Below, one piece after another: positions 27,155 through 35,542 of a stretch of 64,000 nucleotides of DNA. Source of the stretch: Anaerolineales bacterium UBA6055 (GTDB lineage: Bacteria; Chloroflexota; Anaerolineae; Aggregatilineales; Phototrophicaceae); assembly GCA_002428985.1 (NCBI GenBank), contig DIYL01000048.1:1-64000 (forward strand), read 5' to 3'. Under the pieces are notes generated by a model that was given only the letters and a program-made list of their open reading frames with translations, was not told the origin of the DNA and ran no database searches. Every line of letters starts with the position of its first letter. Position 1 is the stretch's first letter. A program made the position numbers and the translations under genes.

Positions 27155-27512
27155 TTTAAGTCTGTGATTGTATGTTCTTAAAATATAAGGGAGTAGCCGT
27201 GTCAGCTCCAGCGCAGTCGAACACATGAGGTTTCTAATTTATTTCGACCATCTGCTTAAATATCCCACATAGTTATAAAATCCCAACCCGCGACCCTATG
27301 GTCACCTTCAAATAGATCATACGTGCTAATTTGTAATCAATGATGTGATGTGTCTGCACGGGCAGGCGATGAACTGCGCCGTTATGAGTCGGATGATGAG
27401 ATAGTCACAGCACAATATGGGACGGGAAAAGGATAGGGTTTCGGCTCTATCCTTATCTCTTTTTGAATTATGTTCAAAATCAATAGAACAAAATACGAAA
27501 GACGCATAAACC
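27155..27512. other. Non-coding gap before the terminase pair
   Basis: No convincing gene here. A GTG-started frame of 28 codons at about 27349-27435 is too short to call. A stem-loop at 27429-27453 (AAGGATAGG with CTCTATCCTT) is followed by TTATCTCTTTTT and could end rightward transcription just before the terminase genes. Confidence 0.5.
27429..27465 (+). terminator. Stem-loop with T-rich tail upstream of the terminase genes
   Basis: AAGGATAG and CTATCCTT form an eight-pair stem, extended by one pair, followed by TTATCTCTTTTT. It would shield the phage-like pair from read-through. Confidence 0.6.
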
Positions 27513-28160
27513 ATGGCACGACGGTACACACTCGATACACAAATTGACGCACTGAATAAACTTGACCAATTAGATGGTGATATTTTATTAGCCAGTGACG
27601 CATTAACTATTCCAGCAGGCACATTACGCAAATGGTTGAAGAAAGAAGCTGACATACGCCGTACCCACCGCGAGAAACAACGTCGACATCTTGCACGCCT
27701 TAAGGTCGATTTACAAACCAACATGTTAGAGCGCGGTATCGCAATCGTCGCCCGCATGGATGATGAAACACTGGATAAAGCGCCACTGAACCAGTTGGCA
27801 TCGGCATTAGGTGCGTTGGTCAATCATGCGCTGAAATTAGAGGAGGACATAGACGAATACGATGAGCAAGAAGAAACAGAAAAAGTCATCCGATTTGAGT
27901 ATTACTATGACGGTGCCGTTCAAGATGCTCCACCATGGTCAGGCGCGAGTGAGGGAAAACCACGCGCGGTACAAGGTGGTCGCTTGCGGGAGACGCTGGG
28001 GGAAAACGGAACTAGGAAAGATACTACTATTGGAGAACGCCATCAAACACGGGATGCGTGGGTGGTGGCTCGCCCCGACTTATCAAATGTCGACTCAACT
28101 CTGGAGGAATATGAAAGAGACAGTGGGCGATTTGAAGAGAGGGACTGGTATCAGGATTAG
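27513..28160 (+). CDS. Terminase small subunit-like helix-turn-helix protein, long out-of-frame overlap
   Basis: The first 60 residues contain a helix-turn-helix (LLASDALTIPAGTLRKWLKK) and a basic helix, as in phage terminase small subunits that recognise packaging sites. An acidic segment and a strand-like VIRFEYYYDGAVQDAPPW follow, which look like a genuine C-terminus. The frame then continues with low-complexity residues to 28160, overlapping the large-subunit gene by 299 bp in another frame. Either the tail is real or the frame simply lacks a stop. Partner of the large subunit by position. Confidence 0.6.
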   Translation: MARRYTLDTQIDALNKLDQLDGDILLASDALTIPAGTLRKWLKKEADIRRTHREKQRRHLARLKVDLQTNMLERGIAIVARMDDETLDKAPLNQLASALGALVNHALKLEEDIDEYDEQEETEKVIRFEYYYDGAVQDAPPWSGASEGKPRAVQGGRLRETLGENGTRKDTTIGERHQTRDAWVVARPDLSNVDSTLEEYERDSGRFEERDWYQD

Positions 28161-29112
28161 TGATAGCGAACGTAGCATAAATTATGATAATGGTGGTATG
28201 GTCGCCGTCCGTAGTACGCATTATCCCGATAACTTACGCGGTGAGGGGCTCGATTTAGTTGTTCTGGATGAAGCTGCTTTTATGGAACGGCGTGTTTGGG
28301 CGGAGGTGGTGCGTCCGATGTTAGTGACAACTCGTGGTAGTGCTGTTTTCATGAGTACACCTTTTGGCCGTAATTGGTTTTATGAGTTATTCCAATTGGG
28401 ATTACGTCCCGATGAACCTGAATGGCAGTCGTTTCACTACCCAACAAGCAATAACCCATTAATCGTGCCGGATGAACTCGATACGATCAAACGACAGACC
28501 TCAACCCATGTGTGGTTGGCAGAGTACGAGGCTCAGTTTACCGACGACAGCGGACAAGTGTTTCGTGGTATTCGTGATGCTGTAGTATCTAATCCAGTCA
28601 CAACACCGCAGATAGGACATCATTATGTCGCAGGTGTCGATTGGGGACGTGATAATGATTACACAGTTATCGTGGTTATTGATACGACCACGCAGACAAT
28701 TGTGGCGATGGATCGTTTTAATCAGATTGGCTGGAACTTACAGCGTGGGCGATTAAAAGCGATAGTAGAGCGTTGGAAACCCGATGTCATCTGGGCAGAG
28801 CGTAATAGTATTGGCGACCCCAATATTGAAGCGTTACAACATGATGGCTTACCGATGCGTGCCTTCCAGACAACTGCCCGCAGTAAAGCGCCCTTAATTG
28901 AATCGCTAGCATTAGCAATTGAACGCGGACATATCGGCTTGTTGGACGACCCGATTCTGTTAGGTGAGCTATCGAGTTATGGTATTGAGCGGTTAGCGGG
29001 AGGTGGTTATCGTTACAGCGCACCAGCAGGGTTGCATGATGATACTGTGATGGCGACTGCACTTGCATGGTATGCGGTTGAAAATGGTAGTGTATCGATT
29101 GACTTTTCCTAA
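27862..29112 (+). CDS. Phage terminase large subunit
   Basis: A 416-residue packaging motor protein. The ATPase has Walker A CGRRWGKTE (about 43-51) and Walker B LDLVVLDEAAF. The C-terminal RNase H-like nuclease has GVDWGRDNDYTV, DVIWAERNSIGDP and a final HDDTVMATALAW with its acidic residues. All motifs look intact, so the enzyme may be active. No portal, capsid or protease gene follows: the next gene is a TetR regulator. The start at 27862 has GAGGAGG about 15 bases upstream; an ATG at 27907 is also possible. Confidence 0.88.
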   Translation: MSKKKQKKSSDLSITMTVPFKMLHHGQARVRENHARYKVVACGRRWGKTELGKILLLENAIKHGMRGWWLAPTYQMSTQLWRNMKETVGDLKRGTGIRISDSERSINYDNGGMVAVRSTHYPDNLRGEGLDLVVLDEAAFMERRVWAEVVRPMLVTTRGSAVFMSTPFGRNWFYELFQLGLRPDEPEWQSFHYPTSNNPLIVPDELDTIKRQTSTHVWLAEYEAQFTDDSGQVFRGIRDAVVSNPVTTPQIGHHYVAGVDWGRDNDYTVIVVIDTTTQTIVAMDRFNQIGWNLQRGRLKAIVERWKPDVIWAERNSIGDPNIEALQHDGLPMRAFQTTARSKAPLIESLALAIERGHIGLLDDPILLGELSSYGIERLAGGGYRYSAPAGLHDDTVMATALAWYAVENGSVSIDFS

Positions 29113-29125
29113 ATTATTTGCCATT

Positions 29126-29157
29126 GTGCTTGCAGTGTTTACAATCATTGCAAGCAC
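29126..29157 (+). terminator. Inverted repeat after the terminase gene
   Basis: GTGCTTGCA and TGCAAGCAC pair perfectly over nine bases around a 14-base loop, 14 bp after the stop codon. No T-run follows. Confidence 0.5.
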
Positions 29158-29357
29158 ATATAGTTAACAAGCAAATCGACCTGCCGTGCTTATAACTTTT
29201 ATATTGATTGTGTACAACATGTCAAACATAATTAAAATAATATAAAATCGGGATCGCTTGAGCTGAATAAGACTATACATAATATTTTTAGCGATATATC
29301 CTAGATATGTGTCTTATAATCCAAATATTGGTTGTCAAGTTATAGATATAAATTGGT

Positions 29358-29383
29358 ATGATTTAAATCATTAATTTAAATCA
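29358..29383 (+). promoter_or_regulatory. Candidate operator upstream of the second TetR gene
   Basis: A perfect 14-bp palindrome (ATGATTTAAATCAT) overlaps the first of two ATTTAAATCA repeats spaced 13 bp apart, about 80 bp before the TetR start. Spacing suggests cooperative binding on nearly the same helix face. Confidence 0.4.
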
Positions 29384-29465
29384 GTTAATATTTATCTTAC
29401 AATTTGGATATAAGATAAATGTGAAAGATTTCACTAGTTTAATCAGTAAAGTGGAAAAGGATTTA

Positions 29466-30056
29466 ATGGTAACAATGAAAAAGATAGATCGTCGTGTCTT
29501 ACGTACACGACAGTCTTTAGGCGAGGCATTGATCAACCTAACACTCAATAACGGGTATGACTCAATCACGATTAAAGAACTCACACAAGAAGCAAGTATC
29601 GGTTATGCAACATTCTTTCGTCATTTTAAGAGCAAAGACGAATTGTTGATGTATGTATTGGAATCGGTTTTAGAAGACTTGAATTCCATGATGGAATCCG
29701 ACATGACGCCCTACGAGCAAGCCAAAATCATGTTCGAATATATTGGGAAAAATGACCGGATTTATCAGGTCTTTGTTAACTTGCCACGTAATAGTGCACT
29801 CATCAGTAAAGTACACAGTGTCATATCACACAATGTCGAGAGTGTCTATAAACCACGTGATGAAAGCCTCATTCCAATGGAAGTTGCAGTGAATCATATT
29901 GTGACATCAATCATCGAGCTTATCCGTTGGTGGATCACGAATGATATGAAGTTGAGCGCGGATCAAATGGCGACCATTCAAAGCGAATTGATTGTCAAAG
30001 CGACCGAGCTGGTGGCATTAGATCATATCGCGGATGAAATGGTCACGGTCGATTAA
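29466..30056 (+). CDS. TetR/AcrR family transcriptional regulator
   Basis: A typical TetR helix-turn-helix is in residues 8-52 (DRRVLRTRQSLGEALINL, TIKELTQEASIGYATFFRHF). The remaining 140 residues are an all-helical ligand domain with IELIRWWITNDMKLSADQM. I chose the ATG at 29466 because AAAGGA is close upstream; a GTG at 29421 would add 15 residues without a ribosome site. Palindromic AT-rich repeats upstream may be its operator. The stop overlaps that of the convergent CAP gene by 4 bp. Confidence 0.85.
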   Translation: MVTMKKIDRRVLRTRQSLGEALINLTLNNGYDSITIKELTQEASIGYATFFRHFKSKDELLMYVLESVLEDLNSMMESDMTPYEQAKIMFEYIGKNDRIYQVFVNLPRNSALISKVHSVISHNVESVYKPRDESLIPMEVAVNHIVTSIIELIRWWITNDMKLSADQMATIQSELIVKATELVALDHIADEMVTVD

Positions 30057-31126
30057 CGGGATCGTCTGAAAAATTCAAATGTGGCAATCCCAATAACCCC
30101 GACCTGAACAACAAGAGCGATAATCAATAAGGTTTGGACGGGAGACGTGTCCGTTTGCTCACTTGCCTCAGTTAGTGGAGATGCACTTGGCGTCGATGTG
30201 GGGGTTAATGTCGGCATCGATCGAACAACCACAGCTTCTGTTGGTGTTTGTGACGGCATAACAAAGGTTACAGGTGCAATCATCTGCGTCGCTACCATCA
30301 TTTCAGTTGCTGTTTGTGGTGGTACCGTAGGTGTATGTGTGGCAGATGGTGTGCTTGTTGGCGGGGCTGGACTGGGTGTATAGGTTCCATCTTGTGGGGG
30401 CACTAGGAACACACTCCCAATTTCCAGAGACGTCACATCATCTTCGCTCAAGCCATTAACCCCTAACATATAGGGGACATCCTCCCATGTGTAGCCATAA
30501 ATCAATGCAATATCACCAATGGTATCGCCAGGTTGGACTTCATGCATGATATTACCGATCCCATCTATCCCAACGACAAAGGATGGTACAACGACTGCTT
30601 GATCTCCACCTTGCCCACCTGCATTATTACTGGTGTTAATCGAGCGCGGCAAACTACCGGATGAATTGCCAAATACAAGCACAAATGCATATCCATTGGC
30701 ACCAGCGGCCGTCCCAATGCCAATATTGTTATAGTTGGGGCTGGTCATACCCGCGTAATGAATCGGTGAGTTCACCCAAAACGTCCATGCTGAGCTGATA
30801 CTGCTATCCGACCCCATATAAATATTTTCGCTGACGAAATTTGAGGAATACCCTGCATTTTGTGCACGTGTGCGCGGACCCGATCCATTATCTTGGGTAT
30901 GCGAAACATTACCTGTATTAACCATCCATGCTGCATGGTTATTGGCAGCAGCAGTCAGCGCATTATTGATAGTATATCCTGATAATCCGACGGATCCCCG
31001 TAAATCATTGATGCGGGATAACAACTCGCCAGTTGATGCGTCCACCTGCATTGGGATTGTTATCAAGAGAATTAGAAATATTATGGTTAGCTGTTTCATC
31101 ATGGTCGTCATTGTAACAAAACTCAT
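30053..31126 (-). CDS. Secreted CAP-domain and LysM protein with C-terminal anchor
   Basis: After a signal peptide (MKQLTIIFLILLITIPMQV), residues 32-170 form a CAP/SCP domain: LLSRINDLRGSVGL, AAANNHAAWM, SHTQDN, SENIYM and HYAGMTSPNYNNIGIG. A LysM domain (HEVQPGDTIGDIALIYGYTW) follows at about 195-240, then a Thr/Pro-rich spacer and a C-terminal transmembrane helix with a basic end (FFRRSR). It is probably surface-bound at peptidoglycan or glycan. Several ATGs precede the signal peptide (31126, 31111, 31102), so the exact start is open. Confidence 0.85.
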   Translation of the reverse strand: MSFVTMTTMMKQLTIIFLILLITIPMQVDASTGELLSRINDLRGSVGLSGYTINNALTAAANNHAAWMVNTGNVSHTQDNGSGPRTRAQNAGYSSNFVSENIYMGSDSSISSAWTFWVNSPIHYAGMTSPNYNNIGIGTAAGANGYAFVLVFGNSSGSLPRSINTSNNAGGQGGDQAVVVPSFVVGIDGIGNIMHEVQPGDTIGDIALIYGYTWEDVPYMLGVNGLSEDDVTSLEIGSVFLVPPQDGTYTPSPAPPTSTPSATHTPTVPPQTATEMMVATQMIAPVTFVMPSQTPTEAVVVRSMPTLTPTSTPSASPLTEASEQTDTSPVQTLLIIALVVQVGVIGIATFEFFRRSR

Positions 31127-31466
31127 GAAACTTGTACCTGACGGTTTCCCGACTATACCTGCAAATTACCCTATTATATAAAGACTTGTTAGAAGATTAG
31201 CTAAAGATGGGTTATTATGGTGAGAAGCTTAAGAACTTTTGTTCTGTTGATATGGCGTAAAAAAATCCCTTGCGGGATTGGTAATAAAATTATTTATATC
31301 TTTATGAACCGAAGTTTAATCTAGGATGAGCTACTTGGCAAGGGCGAATTTTAAAATTGGTGAAATTGACATGCAAATTTCACCAAAATACTACCACTAT
31401 CATTTGCACACATTCACCAAAATCAGCTTACAGTGCGGTATGTAGTGCATAAAATCTGTTACATGG
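31127..31466. other. Gap between CAP-LysM and double-NUDIX genes
   Basis: Apart from the minus-strand terminator at 31257-31279 I see no gene or strong signal. The stretch near 31340-31430 is AT-rich with repeated TTCACCAAAAT-like words (31378-31389 and 31411-31422). Confidence 0.5.
31257..31279 (-). terminator. Rho-independent terminator, leftward
   Basis: On the minus strand AATCCC and GGGATT pair around GCAA and run into TTTTTTT. It lies about 190 bp after the double-NUDIX stop. Confidence 0.75.
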
Positions 31467-32459
31467 TTAATCATCGTTTGGAAGATTAAAATAAGTTTTT
31501 GATAAATTTGACAGTGCATTCTGGATGCGAAATCGATGACGTGGAAGCATTGCTTCGGGTAATGCATCAGCGGGGAAAAATTGCACTGCTAGTGTTTCAT
31601 CATCATTCACTTGTGGTGTACCACCAATCCAACGACATTGATATGTAATCGAGACGATGGAGACTTGGTTGCCATTAGGATAGGTATGAAAGTAATCTGC
31701 CCCCGATAAAACTGACAGAATACGTTCAGGTACAACATGCACACCTGTCTCTTCATAGACTTCGCGAACTGCTGTATCAGCAGGTTCTTCACCGGGGTCG
31801 AGTGCGCCACCGGGTAAACCCCATGTTTGGGTGTCGGCGCGTTGTTGCAATAAAACCTCCCCATCATCATTCAACACAAGACCTGCTGCGCCTACTGACA
31901 CAATCAAGTCTGTGCCGACTTTAGCGCGTAGCTGTGTCATGTACGTATCTTCTGGTTTTTGCTCGGGTATCGGGTCTGCGTTGTAGCGATAGAATGCAAA
32001 TTGTGGATTTTCGAGGGCTTTCCCGACCATAAACCGATGGCGTGGAATCATATTGTCTGGCAATGCATCTACCGGAAAATAACGAATTGCTAGCGATTCA
32101 TCATCATTGATTTTCAACTCCCCACCAATCGGACGGCAACGAAACATAATCGAGATAATTGCAACACGGTCGTCATTTGGATAGGTGTGGAAAAATTCTT
32201 CTCCAGCCAATACCGATGTGATGCGTTCGGGAACAACTGTGATGCCTGTCTCTTCATAGATTTCGCGCATAGCACAATCAGCTACATCTTCACCGGGGTC
32301 GAGTGCGCCACCTGGAATGCCCCACATCTGATTGTCGCTCCGTAACTGGAGCAATATCTCACCAGCATCGTTGATGACAACCCCACCGCAGGCAGGCATC
32401 ATCAGTAAATCATGTCCAACTTTATCACGTAAATTTTTGAAATGGGGTGAAATTGGCAT
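31467..32459 (-). CDS. Tandem double NUDIX hydrolase
   Basis: Two near-identical NUDIX modules lie in one 330-residue chain. Both have an intact Nudix box: GALDPGEDVADCAMREIYEE in the first and GALDPGEEPADTAVREVYEE in the second. Flanking segments are duplicated too (WGIPGG / WGLPGG, EEFFHTYPN / ADYFHTYPN, LPRHRF / IPRHRF). The gene therefore arose by internal duplication and fusion. Substrates are probably nucleotide derivatives. AAAGGA precedes the ATG. Confidence 0.9.
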   Translation of the reverse strand: MPISPHFKNLRDKVGHDLLMMPACGGVVINDAGEILLQLRSDNQMWGIPGGALDPGEDVADCAMREIYEETGITVVPERITSVLAGEEFFHTYPNDDRVAIISIMFRCRPIGGELKINDDESLAIRYFPVDALPDNMIPRHRFMVGKALENPQFAFYRYNADPIPEQKPEDTYMTQLRAKVGTDLIVSVGAAGLVLNDDGEVLLQQRADTQTWGLPGGALDPGEEPADTAVREVYEETGVHVVPERILSVLSGADYFHTYPNGNQVSIVSITYQCRWIGGTPQVNDDETLAVQFFPADALPEAMLPRHRFRIQNALSNLSKTYFNLPNDD

Positions 32460-32562
32460 TCGAGCATCCTTTAATCATGAGTCACGTCATATCTTACACG
32501 CCGGCTATATGAAAGTCTTTGTTATAGAGCAAATTTGCAAAATATTGATTTTATAATCAAGA

Positions 32563-32592
32563 TTGACAATATAGTGTATATAAATATACAGT
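32563..32592 (+). promoter_or_regulatory. Predicted promoter of citrate synthase
   Basis: TTGACA, an 18-bp spacer and TACAGT, in an AT-rich stretch with alternating TATA words; 36 bp remain to the start codon. Confidence 0.45.
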
Positions 32593-32627
32593 CTATATAG
32601 TTCATATAAATACATGGAGACAAAAAC

Positions 32628-33767
32628 ATGACACTCGAAATGATTGTACGCCCCGGTTTAGAGGGTGTAATTGCGCTCGATACACGGATGAGTCATATTG
32701 ATGGGATGGCTGGCGAATTAACCATTAGCGGATTTGCATTAGAAGAGATTGCTGGACAAGCAACCTTTGAGGAAATGGTGTATTTGTTATGGTATGATCG
32801 TCTACCGACAGCCGATGAACTTGCATTGTTTAGTGAAAAACTAGCAAGCAAACGCGACCTGGCACAACCTACACTTGATGTGCTCCGTGCCAGTGCTGAT
32901 AAGAAATTATCCATTATGGATGCGCTCCGGATGGCAGCAGGGACACTTAGCTTATATACAACATCAGATTCTCTACAAGATGGTGCCGAAGTTGCTGTCG
33001 CCACATTCCCGACGATTGTGAGTGCCTATTGGCGACTGCTCAATGGAGATGATCCAATCGCCCCACGACAAGATTTAAGCCATGCAGGCAATTATCTGTA
33101 CATGCTTGATGGGGAAATACCTACACCAGACCGTGAACGTGCTATCAACACCTATCTGAATACTGTGATTGAACATGGACTGAACGCATCAACATTTACT
33201 GCGCGGGTGATCATCGCAACCCACAGTGATATGATCTCGGCGATGGTCGGTGCAATCGGGGCATTAAAAGGCCCACTACATGGTGGCGCACCCGGACCCG
33301 CGCTCGATATGGTGTTTGAGATTGGCACACCAGACAAAGCCGAAACTGTGATTCGCGCCAAATTAGATGCAGGCGAACGCTTGATGGGATTCGGGCACCG
33401 TGTCTATAAAGTGCGTGACCCACGCGCGGATGTATTGGGGACAGAGGCAAAACGCTTCTTCGCCGAGGGAGATCAACAAGACCTGTATGCACTGGCGATG
33501 CACGTCGAAAAAACAGCGATTGCCTTACTCGAAGAATATAAACCCGACCACAAATTACAGACCAATGTTGAGTTTTATACAGCATTGATTTTGCATGGGA
33601 TTGGCTTACCGGTTGATCTGTTTTCGCCGACATTCGCGGTGGCACGCGTCGGTGGATGGACAGCCCACGCCCTCGAACATATCAACGATGGGTTGCGCAT
33701 TATTCGCCCACGCGCAGGTTATAGTGGCGAGTTTAATCGGGCATGGCAAGCTATGACCGACCGCTAA
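32628..33767 (+). CDS. Citrate synthase family protein
   Basis: A type II-like citrate synthase of 379 residues, which condenses oxaloacetate and acetyl-CoA at the start of the TCA cycle. Catalytic His218 is in LKGPLHGGA and His257 in GFGHRVYK. At the position of the usual catalytic Asp (NVDFYS in most members) the sequence reads NVEFYT, so Glu315 replaces Asp. GGAG precedes the ATG. It could instead be a 2-methylcitrate synthase; propionate-pathway neighbours are absent. Confidence 0.9.
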   Translation: MTLEMIVRPGLEGVIALDTRMSHIDGMAGELTISGFALEEIAGQATFEEMVYLLWYDRLPTADELALFSEKLASKRDLAQPTLDVLRASADKKLSIMDALRMAAGTLSLYTTSDSLQDGAEVAVATFPTIVSAYWRLLNGDDPIAPRQDLSHAGNYLYMLDGEIPTPDRERAINTYLNTVIEHGLNASTFTARVIIATHSDMISAMVGAIGALKGPLHGGAPGPALDMVFEIGTPDKAETVIRAKLDAGERLMGFGHRVYKVRDPRADVLGTEAKRFFAEGDQQDLYALAMHVEKTAIALLEEYKPDHKLQTNVEFYTALILHGIGLPVDLFSPTFAVARVGGWTAHALEHINDGLRIIRPRAGYSGEFNRAWQAMTDR

Positions 33768-33803
33768 ATTGGTGCAGTATTGATGGGTCGTGTTATCCTC
33801 TAG

Positions 33804-34055
33804 TTATTTGAGACTGGAGGGTGACTCGTAGAATGTATCCGTTTCCCATCGGGCTGAGTTGGTTTGTACATAGTCGCGGATACGGTTGAGGTCAGGTAGA
33901 TTGCGGATGATGTGGTCGTGATAGTTGCGTTGCCAGACCACGTCTTGTTCATCCGTCATTTGACGAATCTGTTTTGTAACCGATGATTTAAATTGTCTGA
34001 TGATGGCACCCAACGACCCTGATTGTAACGTGTTTGATCCATTGATTTTGCCATG
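33804..34055 (-). pseudogene. RAYT (REP-associated tyrosine transposase) C-terminal remnant
   Basis: The frame reads LGAIIRQFKSSVTKQI, then VWQRNYHDHIIRN and LNRIRDYVQTNSARW, which is the C-terminal third of a RAYT/TnpA_REP transposase. A stop codon near 34057 ends the frame upstream, and the HUH and first Tyr regions are absent, so this is a decayed fragment. It could only start at a TTG at 34013. RAYTs mobilise REP palindromes; short palindromes with GTAGGG-type ends lie in the same window. Confidence 0.7.
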
Positions 34056-34086
34056 TTATCTGCTTAGCAGAATACTTTAGTGTCTC

Positions 34087-35211
34087 CTATGGCACAACCC
34101 GATGGCTGAGCATGTCGTTAATCAGCTTGACCATACGTCGTAGCTCATCTTCCATATCCGGGGTAATACCATCTTGAATCAGCGCTTCACGGAAGAGGTC
34201 ACGCGCATCGCGAATACTCTCTTGCCCTTCGCGTAAACGACGTAATCCAGCACGCATCTGATCACGTGAATCACGACTTGCTGGACTTGTATAATAATCG
34301 GGGAAATCCCACCCGTGGTCTGCGGCAACCCGTTGCAAACTATTGAGGAATTCTTGTACCGTCCCAATCTGTAGTGTTGCGCCACGTTGCAACAACTCAA
34401 TAAGTCCCTGACTCAACATCGGCTCCATATCAAAGTCGAGCTGATTGATATCGGTATATCGTGCTTCGACTTCTTCAAGACTACTCGGTTGTGGGCGTAA
34501 TGAGGTTTTTTGTGGGGACATGCCGGTGAAGATTGTATAGAGCACACCCACGCACATATTATGCACATCTTTGGTGTATTGTTGCTGTGCTTCGGCATTG
34601 TTGTTTTCTAACTGACGCGAGCTATTAAAATCAATCACTTTGAGTTGCGCCCCATCCCAATATACGTGTTCCAGTTTATGGTCGAGGTACACAATCTGGT
34701 TGCTATGCGCCAATGACAGCAAATTACTAAATTGAATCGCTAACGATAAGCCTTCCTCGCTTGGTAACCGCCACCGTTGAGTTTGACGGGTTGGTTTCAT
34801 CAAATAGAACAAACTATTGGTACGTGGCAAATTTTCGAGTGTCAGATAAGGTCGCCAACCACGAATCGCATATTCGGACAGTGACTGTACGAATCCTCTG
34901 ACATCTTTTTGGAATGAATCAATGTCACCACTACGCGGAGCTTCTTCACGATCTGAAATAAAGCCACAATCGAACATTTCGACGACATTCGGACTATTTG
35001 ATAGCTTGGCTAAAATCTCCGCTTCGTTACCAAATGCACGATACTCCCACTTCATGTCTCCAGTGGGGTTCAGATGTTCGGGACGCATTATTTTAAATGC
35101 TACCTGTCGCCCCGACCGCTTATCGAGCGCATTGGTCACACGCGCATAATGTCCTAGGGCAAATGTATCATTATAATTGTCAATTCGGTAAAGTTCTGTC
35201 AGTTGCGTCAT
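34087..35211 (-). CDS. Atypical protein kinase-like protein
   Basis: A kinase fold is recognisable over residues 15-270. Lys40 is in VAFKIMRP, a Glu follows in GNEAEILAKL, the catalytic loop reads IVYLDHKLEHVYWD instead of HRDLKxxN, and the metal loop reads IDFNSS instead of DFG. Asp, Lys and the metal Asp are kept while the loop Asn is lost, so activity is uncertain. A helical C-terminal extension (LRRLREGQESIRDARDLFREAL) follows. It diverges from a PP2C phosphatase gene across a 331-bp gap, which suggests a kinase-phosphatase pair. Confidence 0.75.
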   Translation of the reverse strand: MTQLTELYRIDNYNDTFALGHYARVTNALDKRSGRQVAFKIMRPEHLNPTGDMKWEYRAFGNEAEILAKLSNSPNVVEMFDCGFISDREEAPRSGDIDSFQKDVRGFVQSLSEYAIRGWRPYLTLENLPRTNSLFYLMKPTRQTQRWRLPSEEGLSLAIQFSNLLSLAHSNQIVYLDHKLEHVYWDGAQLKVIDFNSSRQLENNNAEAQQQYTKDVHNMCVGVLYTIFTGMSPQKTSLRPQPSSLEEVEARYTDINQLDFDMEPMLSQGLIELLQRGATLQIGTVQEFLNSLQRVAADHGWDFPDYYTSPASRDSRDQMRAGLRRLREGQESIRDARDLFREALIQDGITPDMEDELRRMVKLINDMLSHRVVP

Positions 35212-35542
35212 AATTCAGTCCGTTTATCAGGTGGCTGTCTAGCAAATTTGGGATAATTTGGGATAAAAGAACAATTTACCAGTAATTAGTAGTTAAACAA
35301 AGGGTCGTTTTAAACAAACCAAACTGACTAGAAACTGGTTGTATTTTTATGGTAAAGTGGGAATACACTAATTTCGAGTTTCGCCATTCGCAACATAATT
35401 GTATGATATATTAGATGCAATCGTGAAACAAGAAAATATGTTAATAGGGATGACTGTGCAATCGTTCCATTCCTGTAACGTGACTTGCACAGAAGTGTAG
35501 TTCCGATAAAATAGAATAAATCGTAGTCTCAAGGAGTCCGGT
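35212..35542. other. Divergent promoter region between kinase-like and PP2C genes
   Basis: No gene. A promoter for the phosphatase lies at 35485-35512. The rest is AT-rich with no clear dyad. Confidence 0.6.
35485..35512 (+). promoter_or_regulatory. Predicted promoter of the PP2C gene
   Basis: TTGCAC and TAAAAT are separated by 16 bp; 30 bp remain to the ATG, with AAGGAG in between. Confidence 0.55.

Larger units (their letters stand above)
29113..29465. other. AT-rich gap between terminase and tetR
   Basis: No gene. It holds a stem-loop at 29126-29157 and, near the TetR gene, two copies of ATTTAAATCA (29361-29370 and 29374-29383), the first inside a 14-bp palindrome (29358-29371). Confidence 0.6.

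Noticed and set aside
27349..27435. GTG-started 28-codon frame before the terminase genes
   Set aside because: Too short and without a ribosome site; it could be a decayed phage gene end, but evidence is lacking.
30147..30383. Plus-strand Val/Gly-rich frame
   Set aside because: Antisense of the Thr/Pro linker of the CAP-LysM protein.
35212..35484. Operator between the divergent kinase-like and PP2C genes
   Set aside because: Only AT-rich words without a dyad; not enough for a regulatory call.
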